Position numbers and translations under genes: made by a program. From Chlamydiota bacterium (lineage in GTDB: Bacteria > Chlamydiota > Chlamydiia > Chlamydiales > JAJFMK01): a stretch of 22,991 nucleotides of DNA. Where the stretch lies: positions 1-22,991 of the forward strand of contig JAJFMK010000241.1 of assembly GCA_021772215.1 (NCBI GenBank). The letters are read 5' to 3'. A model generated the notes under the pieces. The model searched no databases. It saw only the letters and a program-made list of their open reading frames with translations, and was not told the DNA's origin. Numbering within the stretch: position 1 is the stretch's first letter; every line of letters starts with the position of its first letter. This document shows positions 1 through 7,504 of this stretch, piece by piece.

Positions 1-162
1 CTAGAAGGGTTTAAAACGGCCATTCCTATTGAATGTCCCCTATCCTTCAAAGTGGCTAATTTGGGGGAATTCACTCCGATGTGCTACCCTTAATGGTTAG
101 CTATCCCGAAGTGAAGGGGAAATTGGATCAAAAAGCAAAACGCTAGCAACGGATTGGTTTAC

Positions 163-495
163 ATGACTTCTAAACAAGAGACTGTCGATTACATCATTAA
201 GCAGATGGATGGGGCAGGAGATGTGCGCGCGAAAAAGATGTTTGGCGAATATGGAATCTTTTGCGATGGAAGGATGGTCGCTTTGGTGTGCGACAATCAA
301 CTATACGTAAAGCCCACTCTTGCAGGCGAATCATTTCTTGGCGAGCCAGAAGAGGCTGAGCCCTATCCTGGTGCCAAGCCCTGTTTTCTAATTTCGCCAA
401 GCCAATATAAAGATGGGGCTTGGCTCTCTGAGCTTATCAAAATATCCACAAAAGAACTTCCTCTACCGAAAAAGCGACCTTCTAAAAAGCGATAG
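163..495 (+). CDS. TfoX/Sxy N-terminal-domain protein
   Basis: A 110-residue protein matching the TfoX/Sxy N-terminal domain: an acidic/basic N-terminal helix, then the family hallmark KKMFGEYGIFCDGRMVALV, then a Leu-Tyr-Val-Lys strand and a Pro-rich/Tyr segment. The C-terminus is a very basic tail (LPLPKKRPSKKR). Stand-alone TfoX-N proteins are common, and their biochemical role is not settled. Only the two-domain enterobacterial/Haemophilus protein is a known competence regulator, so no competence role is claimed here. I chose the ATG at 163 (MTSKQ...) because a weak GGA lies 9 nt upstream. A TTG at 154 would add three residues but has no room for a ribosome site. The gene stands alone between a repeat-like 5' flank and a large palindromic element that may also end its transcript. 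Family assignment is firm, function unknown. Confidence 0.8.
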   Translation: MTSKQETVDYIIKQMDGAGDVRAKKMFGEYGIFCDGRMVALVCDNQLYVKPTLAGESFLGEPEEAEPYPGAKPCFLISPSQYKDGAWLSELIKISTKELPLPKKRPSKKR

Positions 496-504
496 AAGGA
501 TTGT

Positions 505-699
505 TGTCCCTAACCTTTTTAAGGAGCCACTGATCAATTCGTGCAGGTCGCTTTTTTGCCCTTTCGTTCCCATTTGATCAATTTCATAAACCCCCTACTG
601 TCAACAGTATGCGAATTTATGAAATCAACCAACTGGAAACGAAATCATCAAAAAATCGGCTGTACCCTAATTATTCAGCGGCTCCTTAAGATTAGGACA
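505..699. repeat. 195-bp near-palindromic non-coding element (MITE/REP-like)
   Basis: The whole interval reads as one long imperfect inverted repeat centred at about 602. The centre is a perfect TACTGT-CA-ACAGTA (596-609). Reading outward, both arms share in the same order TTTATGAAAT, GGAACGAAA/GGAAACGAAA, CAAAAAA, then GTGGCTCCTTAA/GCGGCTCCTTAA, and end in TGTCC...GGACA. Arm identity by eye is roughly 70 percent with a few small gaps. No ORF is supported. It sits between the 3' ends of two convergent genes (the TfoX-like gene and atpK), so its RNA would fold into a very long hairpin that could terminate or protect both transcripts. A related fragment lies downstream of rpoC at 13136-13179. 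Whether it is mobile is an inference. Confidence 0.75.
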
Positions 700-713
700 G
701 TCTTTATTGCGGC

Positions 714-1139
714 CTAGCCTAAGAGCAGTAGCGCAAAGACGAAGGCAAAGAGTGAGAAGGACTCAATGATACCGATCGCTGCGAAGCACTTTCCGTAGAC
801 AGAGGGCTGTTTGAGAGTCGCCTGCATACCGGAGGCGCAAACCTTACCTTGGAAGATCGATGAGAGCATGATCGCCAAGCCTGAAAAAGCGCCAATTGCC
901 ATACCGTTAATAGGTGATAGTGTTCCTGCCTTGATGGCGTTAGCCATCAGAAGCATCAAAATGAAGCCATAAATTGACTGTGAGGCGGGCGCGGCGCTCA
1001 TCGCAATAAACTTACCCTGCCCCTCTTCGACGCGGCTCATCGCAGCGTGCGACGCCTCACCGGCGATCCAGCAGCCAATACTGCTACCGATACAGCCTAG
1101 TCCAAGCGATAACGCGGGTCCTACGAGACTAAAATCCAT
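714..1139 (-). CDS. atpK: V/A-type ATPase membrane rotor subunit K (proteolipid c)
   Basis: A 141-residue proteolipid made of two tandem helical hairpins (four membrane helices at about 3-30, 47-72, 78-107 and 115-140), as in NtpK-type subunits. The ion-carrying carboxylate is Glu126 in helix 4 (IGIIESFSLFAF). The first hairpin carries Ser53-Gln54 (PASQSIYGF) in place of an acid, and helix 3 has Gln97 (IFQGKV). These line up with Thr64, Gln65, Gln110 and Glu139 of Enterococcus hirae NtpK, the known Na+ ligands. The subunit would form the c-ring in the inner membrane. It is the last gene of the operon: its ATG comes 1 nt after the atpI stop, with AAAGGA inside the atpI end as ribosome site. 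Identification is secure; Na+ versus H+ specificity is inferred. Confidence 0.95.
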   Translation of the reverse strand: MDFSLVGPALSLGLGCIGSSIGCWIAGEASHAAMSRVEEGQGKFIAMSAAPASQSIYGFILMLLMANAIKAGTLSPINGMAIGAFSGLAIMLSSIFQGKVCASGMQATLKQPSVYGKCFAAIGIIESFSLFAFVFALLLLG

Positions 1140-1140
1140 C

Positions 1141-3060
1141 TTACTCGTCCTTTGTTTTAATTCTTAATGGTTGAAACTGTTTGCCTCCCCCCTCGAAACA
1201 GTAGTGGTACCACTCCAAGAAGTTGAGACGAAGGCCATGAATCACTCCCCCCATAATCGCAAGCCCCATGTTAAAGATGTGGGCGAAGGCGATTAAAATC
1301 ACCGAGACCACCAGGGGAAGAGCGTCGGCCATCTCATTAATTGTGGCGGCCATAATACCCCCGGCCAGCCCTAGGGCATAGAGCCTCAAATAGGAGAGGA
1401 TATCACCTAAAATTTGAATGACTGTCGCGATTTCTAAAAGTCCTAAAAGGCGATGCTGAACAACACTGAGAATAAGTGCAATAGAGAGACCGACAATCAT
1501 TAGTTCGATTCCTAAAAGCTGGGCAAAATCTCTACTCATGCCAAAGCCAAACTGCACGATCGAGGTGTAGTTGAGGTGGACGGGAACGTACAAGTAGGCG
1601 CCGATAATAAAGAGAATCCAGCCGCCCATTGCCCAATTACTTCTAAGGTAGCGCGCCATCCCCACACAGACATGTAGAACACCGATCAAAAGAGCAAGCT
1701 CCAGCAGGATATAGCCCGAAAACTTATTCACAACAATATAGCTCTCTTTGCCATTCTTCACCTCAACGGCCTCTGCTAAAAACTCTTTTCCCGAAGTCGC
1801 CTGCTCAACTTGAGGATACTTCTCCACCCAATCGGAATAGACATCATCTTTGAGGTTCAGGTGGTAGGCTGCTTTCTGCTCGACAAGCCAGTTGACAACC
1901 GAGACCTTTCTTAAAGGGTTATCTAACGAAAGATCGATACCAAAGTAGCTATTGGAGAGCACGCCCCAGACGATGCATCCTATAGAAAGCGTCGTAACGA
2001 GCGTCAAGAAGCGTCGCTTTAATCCCTTGAGGTTGGGGAATTTAAACCAAAAGTAGAGCGACATCAGCAAAAAGATCGTGCCATAACCCGCATCGTTAAT
2101 GATGATGGCGAAGAAGAGGGCAAAAAAGCCGACAACCCAAAGAGAGGGATCTTTATCTTCGGGTGATGGGGTGTCGTAAATATGGACCAGATCCTCTCCT
2201 ACACGATGAAACCCGCTGTTTTTTAAGCATGTCGGAATTCGCTCGCCCTTTCCAATGAGAACCTCATCGAAGAAGACCTTAGATTTTTTGCATAAAGGCT
2301 TTATCTCGTCAATATCATCGACAGGAACCCACCCTGTTGCCATGAAAAGCTGTCCGTCAAGCCCAGACTCTACGCGTAAGTTAGCCTCGGCTAAACTGTC
2401 GAGGTTGGACTGCTCTAAGAGAAGCTCATGGAAGGCGTCGTTATAGGGAAGATACGCCTTTAACTCCTCCTCCCTCTCATGGATATGATCTTTGACCTCT
2501 TCAATTTCAGCCTCTAGTTCAGATAAGGGTTTATCGATCTGAACCTCGACCATCTTTGGTAAAACTCGTCTCTCCTTGGCAATGGAGATATAGTGAGCCA
2601 GCTCCTCTCCCGTACTGATCTGGATGAAGCCCTCTTGAGGAAGCTGCTCTTTTGAGATGCCGATCCTTCCGGAGAAAAACTGCACATGCATCTTCCCATC
2701 GCGTTCGATCGCTTCGATCTTCTCAGGTGGAAAGTAGCCAAAAGAGTGAACTTCATGCCAATTGTTCTGCAGATCGATCAGACGTTGACGATCCGCCTCG
2801 AGCTTTTCCCATAGCGCATTGAGTTTATGGACAAATCTCTTCGCCTTGCTGGGGTTGACATCTTCGAGTTGCTCTACGGGCGGTTGTTTGCGCAAAACTT
2901 TAATGGCAGAGACAATTGCCTCGAGCTCTTCAGAGTGACTAAAACCACTCTTGCGCTTTTCGGCAAAGTCGATCACGCCCACTTTTTGCGCCTCTTTAAA
3001 GAAGGTCTCCTTCACCTTTAAAGGTCCGATAAAAATGAATTTCTTTAGATCGACGCGCAT
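1141..3060 (-). CDS. atpI: V/A-type ATPase subunit I (stator a-subunit)
   Basis: A 639-residue stator subunit forming the ion half-channels against the K ring. Residues 1-300 are a soluble arm with helical coiled stretches (about 45-100 and 175-225). The membrane domain follows from about 307, with the family NDAGYG (322-327) and about seven or eight hydrophobic helices. The helix with SYLRLYALGLAGG has Arg559, equivalent to the essential Arg735 of yeast Vph1. A final helix and tail (HGLRLNFLEWYHY, then EGGGKQFQP) give a second conserved arginine, Arg611. A hydrophilic insertion at about 376-445 between helices is lineage-variable. The start ATG lies inside the last codons of atpD (16-bp overlap) and the stop touches atpK, which suggests translational coupling. 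Length is typical for bacterial NtpI proteins (about 600-660). Confidence 0.95.
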   Translation of the reverse strand: MRVDLKKFIFIGPLKVKETFFKEAQKVGVIDFAEKRKSGFSHSEELEAIVSAIKVLRKQPPVEQLEDVNPSKAKRFVHKLNALWEKLEADRQRLIDLQNNWHEVHSFGYFPPEKIEAIERDGKMHVQFFSGRIGISKEQLPQEGFIQISTGEELAHYISIAKERRVLPKMVEVQIDKPLSELEAEIEEVKDHIHEREEELKAYLPYNDAFHELLLEQSNLDSLAEANLRVESGLDGQLFMATGWVPVDDIDEIKPLCKKSKVFFDEVLIGKGERIPTCLKNSGFHRVGEDLVHIYDTPSPEDKDPSLWVVGFFALFFAIIINDAGYGTIFLLMSLYFWFKFPNLKGLKRRFLTLVTTLSIGCIVWGVLSNSYFGIDLSLDNPLRKVSVVNWLVEQKAAYHLNLKDDVYSDWVEKYPQVEQATSGKEFLAEAVEVKNGKESYIVVNKFSGYILLELALLIGVLHVCVGMARYLRSNWAMGGWILFIIGAYLYVPVHLNYTSIVQFGFGMSRDFAQLLGIELMIVGLSIALILSVVQHRLLGLLEIATVIQILGDILSYLRLYALGLAGGIMAATINEMADALPLVVSVILIAFAHIFNMGLAIMGGVIHGLRLNFLEWYHYCFEGGGKQFQPLRIKTKDE

Positions 3061-3662
3061 TGTTTTTTCTCTTCTAGGATCCGTTTAGCTGCCTTCGCCT
3101 GCGAGACCGCAGCGAGCTGCTGGTCATCGAGGAAGATCTTAATCCGTTTAATGTTCTTTGTCGTCCGCGGAATGAGAACCTTCTCAAAGAGGTTTACCCG
3201 AATCGACACCTCGCGAAGCTCCTTCTCTATTGCTCTCTTTTTCTCAAAGGCGATATTTCGCTCCACCTGAACCTTCGCAGCTCTTCTCGTTGTCTCTATC
3301 AAGGCCTCAAGCCAAGGAGGTGTGCTAAAGATAGAGTATTCGATCTCTTGGAAATGAATCCCATCAAGGATCGGAACATCCACACCGGCGATATTTTCGT
3401 AATGTTTATCGACTCTTTGTAGTTTTGCCGCATTATGAAAATCAATTCCTGTGGGCTCCACGAGAAGACCACTCTGCGCATAGGCAACCTCGAGAGACTT
3501 TTTCAACTCCTTTTCAAGGCGCAAAATCTCCTCTTTGGCCTGGCTCACCTCGATCTGCAGCATCGCCTTCTTTAGTTTTAGCGTCGGCAGATATTTCTCG
3601 AGCCTAGCAAGCTTTTTCTGCTCGTCACGAAGCTCTGTCTTCGTCAGCTTGACTTCAGCCAT
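3045..3662 (-). CDS. atpD: V/A-type ATPase central stalk subunit D
   Basis: A 205-residue rotor-shaft subunit. The N-terminal helix begins with the family signature LTKTELRDEQKKLARLEKYL (residues 6-25) and runs into a long Lys/Glu-rich helix. A second long helix (about 115-195) ends in NLFEKVLIPRTTKNIKRI. The two helices form the antiparallel coiled coil that penetrates the A3B3 head, and the middle segment (60-110) forms the small globular part. TAG of atpB lies 3 nt upstream of its ATG, with AAGGGA as ribosome site, and its 3' end overlaps atpI by 16 bp. In E. hirae this subunit partners subunit F, yet no F gene is visible in this operon. Length (about 200 residues) is normal for the family. 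Confidence 0.95.
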   Translation of the reverse strand: MAEVKLTKTELRDEQKKLARLEKYLPTLKLKKAMLQIEVSQAKEEILRLEKELKKSLEVAYAQSGLLVEPTGIDFHNAAKLQRVDKHYENIAGVDVPILDGIHFQEIEYSIFSTPPWLEALIETTRRAAKVQVERNIAFEKKRAIEKELREVSIRVNLFEKVLIPRTTKNIKRIKIFLDDQQLAAVSQAKAAKRILEEKKQCASI

Positions 3663-3665
3663 TCC

Positions 3666-4967
3666 CTATCCCTTGGGCCAAAATTTATCTAAGAGGCGCT
3701 GTTTGATACCCACCTGATCCTTGTTGAAGCATTCGGCAAGAGTCTTCCAGCCGATATTAAGCGCCTCATCAATTGGCAGGTTCACCTCTAGCTCCATCAT
3801 CCGCTTTTCAAAGAGGTGAGAGTAACGCAGCAGCTGCTCATCCCACTTCGAGAGCTTAAAGCCCATCCCCTCTCTTTCACGCGCCTTTTTCGACTCCGCA
3901 TAGAGACGAATCATCGTGTTAGCCAGCTCGGCATGATCTTCGCGGGTCACCTTGCCGATCACCAGCTGTTTAAGACGAGAGAGAGAGCCGAAGGGGTCGA
4001 TCTTGCCACCATGTAGATAGAACTGCCCCTCAGTAATGTAACCGGTGTTATCCGGGATGGGATGAGTCACATCATCGCCAGGCATTGTCGTCACCGCCAC
4101 AATAGTAATCGATCCGCTCCCTTCAATCATCACCGCCTTTTCATAGCGCGACGCCAAATCAGAGTAGAGAGAGCCGGGATAGCCACGGTTGGAGGGCACC
4201 TGGTCCATCGTCACCGCAATCTCTTTGAGGGCATCGGCAAAAGCTGTCATATCGGTTAGGAGGACAAGCACACTTTTGCCCATCACAGCAAAGCGCTCCG
4301 CGCAAGCCAGAGCCATATCGGGCACCAAAATGCACTCCACAGGGGGGTCAATGGCGCGATGAGCAAACATCACCGTCTTATTCATCGAGCCACTTGTCTC
4401 AGCGTTGTCGATAAAAGCTTGGTACTCTTTGAAGGTAAGTCCCATCCCTCCAATGACAACAACGTCAGCGTCGGTCTGGTTAGCGATCCGCATCAAGAGC
4501 TGGTTGTAGGGTTCGCCGGGGATAGAGAAGATCGGGATCTTCTGCGACTTCACCAACGTATTGAAGACGTCAATCATCGGAATATTGGTACGCACCATCT
4601 CCCTAGGGATGATACGGCGCACCGGGTTAAAGGAGGGCGTGTTAATCGAAATCTCTTCGCCAACAACCTGTGGGCCTCCATCGATCGGCACGCCGGAGCC
4701 ACTGAGACGTCGTCCCAGAAGGTTTTCACCGAAGATCGCCTCCATCGGTCTCTTCAAGAAGGTGACGCGGTCGTTAGTCGAGATGCCGCGCGTGTTTTGG
4801 AAAACCTGCAGAGTCACAAGCTCCCCCTCAACGCGGATCGTCCTCGAGAGGATGCTTCGCCCATCTTTCAAATCGATCTTAGCCAACTCCCCCAGGCCCA
4901 CATCTTTCGATTTGACCGTGATCAAGTTTCCTCTTAAGTCGATAATTCGATCGTGAACTGTTTTCAT
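3666..4967 (-). CDS. atpB: V/A-type ATPase regulatory subunit B
   Basis: A 433-residue non-catalytic head subunit alternating with A in the A3B3 hexamer. It has the N-terminal beta-barrel (about 1-75), then FGENLLGRRLSGSGVPIDGGP and the nucleotide-fold core. As in all B subunits the Walker A is degenerate (IFSIPGEPYNQLLMRIANQ instead of GxxGxGKT), while LLTDMTAFADALKEIA and the arginine-finger region near PSNRGYPGSLYSDLASRYEKA are kept. The C-terminal helical bundle ends with FWPKG. The A stop and B start are 1 nt apart (TAATATG), with GAAGGG as ribosome site, so translation is probably coupled. Family length is about 430-460, so the protein is complete. The gene symbol follows chlamydial naming and should not be confused with the F-type atpB a-subunit. 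Confidence 0.97.
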   Translation of the reverse strand: MKTVHDRIIDLRGNLITVKSKDVGLGELAKIDLKDGRSILSRTIRVEGELVTLQVFQNTRGISTNDRVTFLKRPMEAIFGENLLGRRLSGSGVPIDGGPQVVGEEISINTPSFNPVRRIIPREMVRTNIPMIDVFNTLVKSQKIPIFSIPGEPYNQLLMRIANQTDADVVVIGGMGLTFKEYQAFIDNAETSGSMNKTVMFAHRAIDPPVECILVPDMALACAERFAVMGKSVLVLLTDMTAFADALKEIAVTMDQVPSNRGYPGSLYSDLASRYEKAVMIEGSGSITIVAVTTMPGDDVTHPIPDNTGYITEGQFYLHGGKIDPFGSLSRLKQLVIGKVTREDHAELANTMIRLYAESKKAREREGMGFKLSKWDEQLLRYSHLFEKRMMELEVNLPIDEALNIGWKTLAECFNKDQVGIKQRLLDKFWPKG

Positions 4968-4968
4968 A

Positions 4969-6720
4969 TTAACCCTTCAGTTGCTTCTCTACCTCTCCCA
5001 TCTCTTTGAAATATTCATCTGATTCGAATGGAAGGAAGTTAATGTTTTTAATGCTGTTTTGCAGTCCTAAGAAGAAGCTTCGCGCTTCATCATGTGTATC
5101 AAAGGAAAACTCCTTTTCAAAGACCTGGTTGATGAAGCTAAAGAGCTTCAGCTGCCTCTTGAGAGGACAGTAGCAGTCCTCTTTATCGAAGGCGTTTTGC
5201 TGCAGGTAGGCGAAGTCGTAGAGTTCGCTCTTGAGGTAGACAACAAGATCGCGAATCGCTGTCCCCTCTTCGCCCACAACCTCCATGCGACGGCCAATTT
5301 CATTACCTTCGCGCAAGATATGATCTGCGCGATTGACCATCTGTGACCAACCATGCACATCTTTAGAGAGCTCATGACCCACCTGCTCGACATATTTTGA
5401 CCAGGAGATGAGCGGATCGATGGCGGGATAGCGCCTTGAGTCGGAGCGCTCACGGGAGAGCCCCAAGAAGGCCCCCACAACAGAGAGCGTCGCCTGCGTC
5501 ACCGGCTCTTCGAAGTTTCCTCCCGCCGGAGAGACCGCGCCGCCGATGGTGACCGATCCGAGCTTGCCATCTTTTGTATTGATCACACCGGAGCGTTCAT
5601 AGAATTCAGCAATGCGCGAGGCGAGATAGGCAGGAAATGCCTCTTCGCCGGGAATCTCCTCGAGACGTCCTGACATCTCACGAAGCGCCTGTGCCCATCT
5701 GGAGGTGGAGTCGGCCAGCACAAGGACGTCGAGACCCATCTGACGATAATATTCGCCGAGAGTGATTCCCATGTAGATCGAAGACTCCCGCGCTGCGACA
5801 GGCATCGAAGAGGTGTTACAGATAATGGCGGTCCTAGTCATCAACGTATCGCCCGTGTGGGGGTCGATCAGGTGAGGAAATTCGCGTAAGACTTCGACCA
5901 CCTCACCCGCTCTCTCACCGCAGGCGACAACGATCACCACATCGACTGAGGAGTATTTAGCCAGGTGGTGCTGCATCACCGTCTTACCAGCACCGAAAGG
6001 TCCTGGAGAGCAGAACGTACCGCCCTTCATCACAGGAAACTGCGTATCGATGATGCGAAGGCCTGTATCCATCATCTTCTCCGGCTTCACCTTCACGCCT
6101 TCACTTAAGGGGATCTTCACAGGCCATTTCTGGACCATCGTGATCTCATGAAGTTCGCCCGACTGATCGCGAAGGCGCGCCACCACCTGATCAATCGTGT
6201 AGGAGCCGGCGCTTTGTACCCACTCCACCTGATAGCGGCCATAAAGGCTGAAAGGGACCATAATCTGATGTGTAAAGCGCATCTCCTGCGTCGTCCCGAG
6301 TGTGTCGCCACGCTGCAGCTCATCACCCACCTTAGCAATAGGGACAAAGTCCCACTTTTTTTGGCGATCAAGCGGCTGTAAGTAAAGACCACGGGGCAAA
6401 AAGAAGCCCGCCTTCTCGGCGACATCTTCTAAGGGGTTCTGCAGGCCATCAAAAATTGATGAGAGAAGTCCCGGCCCAAGTTCCGCCTCTAAAAGGTCAC
6501 CCAAAAACTCCACTTCGGTTCCTAAAGAGATGCCGTGCGTATCTTCATAGACCTGAATCTTTGCCGTATCGCCGTTGATCTCGATCACCTCAGCTTTGAG
6601 ACGCAGCTCATCAAGCCGCACCATCGCCACCTCTCCCTGTTTAATCGGGGTGGAGAACTTGACATGGAGCAGGTTTCCGAACGCCCCCTCAACGGTTCCA
6701 ATTCTTTTCTCATCACTCAT
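4969..6720 (-). CDS. atpA: V/A-type ATPase catalytic subunit A
   Basis: A 583-residue catalytic subunit that hydrolyses (or makes) ATP. Order of domains: beta-barrel (1-75), bulge/non-homologous region (about 95-200), nucleotide-binding core (about 215-440) and C-terminal helices. Walker A is GPFGAGKT at 240-247. The catalytic Glu is in ACGERAGEVVEVL (Glu269), where most archaeal, Thermus and Enterococcus A subunits read GCGERGNEM. The LADSTSRWAQALREMSGRL and EIPGEEAFPAYLASR stretches are intact. It starts with ATG overlapping the DUF2764 gene stop by 8 bp, and atpB follows after 1 nt. Length is close to the usual 575-600. There is no sign of an intein or frameshift. This is one of the most certain calls in the window. 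Confidence 0.98.
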   Translation of the reverse strand: MSDEKRIGTVEGAFGNLLHVKFSTPIKQGEVAMVRLDELRLKAEVIEINGDTAKIQVYEDTHGISLGTEVEFLGDLLEAELGPGLLSSIFDGLQNPLEDVAEKAGFFLPRGLYLQPLDRQKKWDFVPIAKVGDELQRGDTLGTTQEMRFTHQIMVPFSLYGRYQVEWVQSAGSYTIDQVVARLRDQSGELHEITMVQKWPVKIPLSEGVKVKPEKMMDTGLRIIDTQFPVMKGGTFCSPGPFGAGKTVMQHHLAKYSSVDVVIVVACGERAGEVVEVLREFPHLIDPHTGDTLMTRTAIICNTSSMPVAARESSIYMGITLGEYYRQMGLDVLVLADSTSRWAQALREMSGRLEEIPGEEAFPAYLASRIAEFYERSGVINTKDGKLGSVTIGGAVSPAGGNFEEPVTQATLSVVGAFLGLSRERSDSRRYPAIDPLISWSKYVEQVGHELSKDVHGWSQMVNRADHILREGNEIGRRMEVVGEEGTAIRDLVVYLKSELYDFAYLQQNAFDKEDCYCPLKRQLKLFSFINQVFEKEFSFDTHDEARSFFLGLQNSIKNINFLPFESDEYFKEMGEVEKQLKG

Positions 6721-7504
6721 CGGCTATATCCTCAATAATTTCATTCATCAGCTCTTTTTGCGGCGTCTCTTTAGCGCGGCTCTCTTTATCCACGATCAAA
6801 AATTGCATCACATATCCCAAAATATAGGTTATGGAGAAGGGGTCGAGAGCAATCTGCTCTTCGATCCAGTTAAAACGTATTTGGTTAAGCCCCTCTTCTA
6901 ATTTCTTTGGATCTTCTCGACTCATCTCAAAGAGCTGAGGAATCGTGTCATAGGGTTCAAAGAGTTCTAGGTGCTCTTGATCTTCACGGTCAAAAATAGC
7001 GCTGTAGAGTGGGTGATCCTCCATCCCTTGACACTCTTCAAGGGGATCTTTCCCCATCTTTTTTGCCCGCAGGTAGGTGAGCAGAAGCTTTAAGCCAAAT
7101 TCAAAGTGGAGCAACCTCTGAAAGAAGGGAGACCTCTCTTTTGGCTCTTTTTGGTAGTAGGCCATCAGAAGCTGATCGAAGTGTTGAAGCCTCTCCTCCT
7201 CTTCAGGCCAGCGGTCGAGATATCTTAAGAGATATGAGGGAAGCCCATCTTGCTCTATGATCCTTGTCTGGATCTGAATCTGGTCGAGATTTCCGATAAA
7301 TCCTAAAGGGAGTCCTTGCCAGTAAGAGCGGATATTTTGAAGATCATAAAGGCGCAAAAAAGACTCAACTTCGGCATAGTCACCCTTTCGCAAATTATTC
7401 ACGAGCAGGGTCTCTACCTCTCCCCAGCTCAACTCAGGCGCGCGCCCCAGCTGAAGGTCGGGAAGACTTAAAGATAGGAAGTAGTAGTCCTTGAGAGGGT
7501 GCAT
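6713..7504 (-). CDS. DUF2764 protein of V-ATPase operon, probable subunit C equivalent
   Basis: A 263-residue, mostly helical acidic protein with no signal peptide or membrane span, encoded between atpE and atpA. This is the slot of CT309 in C. trachomatis and of the DUF2764 family in several bacterial V-ATPase operons. Two stretches look like the repeated motif of V/A subunit C/d (acid-aspartate-Leu-x-Asn-Ile...Arg-Ala): FLRLYDLQNIRSY (49-61) and FEFGLKLLLTYLRAKKMGKDP further on. No other C-subunit gene is present, so the simplest inference is that it couples the D shaft to the K ring. The start ATG directly abuts the atpE stop (TAGATG) with AGGAGAGG upstream, and its end overlaps atpA by 8 bp. 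The family call from position and texture is good; the subunit-C function is inference. Confidence 0.75.
   Translation of the reverse strand: MHPLKDYYFLSLSLPDLQLGRAPELSWGEVETLLVNNLRKGDYAEVESFLRLYDLQNIRSYWQGLPLGFIGNLDQIQIQTRIIEQDGLPSYLLRYLDRWPEEEERLQHFDQLLMAYYQKEPKERSPFFQRLLHFEFGLKLLLTYLRAKKMGKDPLEECQGMEDHPLYSAIFDREDQEHLELFEPYDTIPQLFEMSREDPKKLEEGLNQIRFNWIEEQIALDPFSITYILGYVMQFLIVDKESRAKETPQKELMNEIIEDIADE

Noticed and set aside
4359..4937. 192-codon open frame on the plus strand
   Set aside because: It is fully antisense to atpB, has biased His/Arg/Asp composition typical of reverse-strand reading, and resembles no family.
3666..4967. Loss of the Walker A motif in AtpB as a possible defect
   Set aside because: A degenerate P-loop is normal for V/A-ATPase B subunits, which are non-catalytic.
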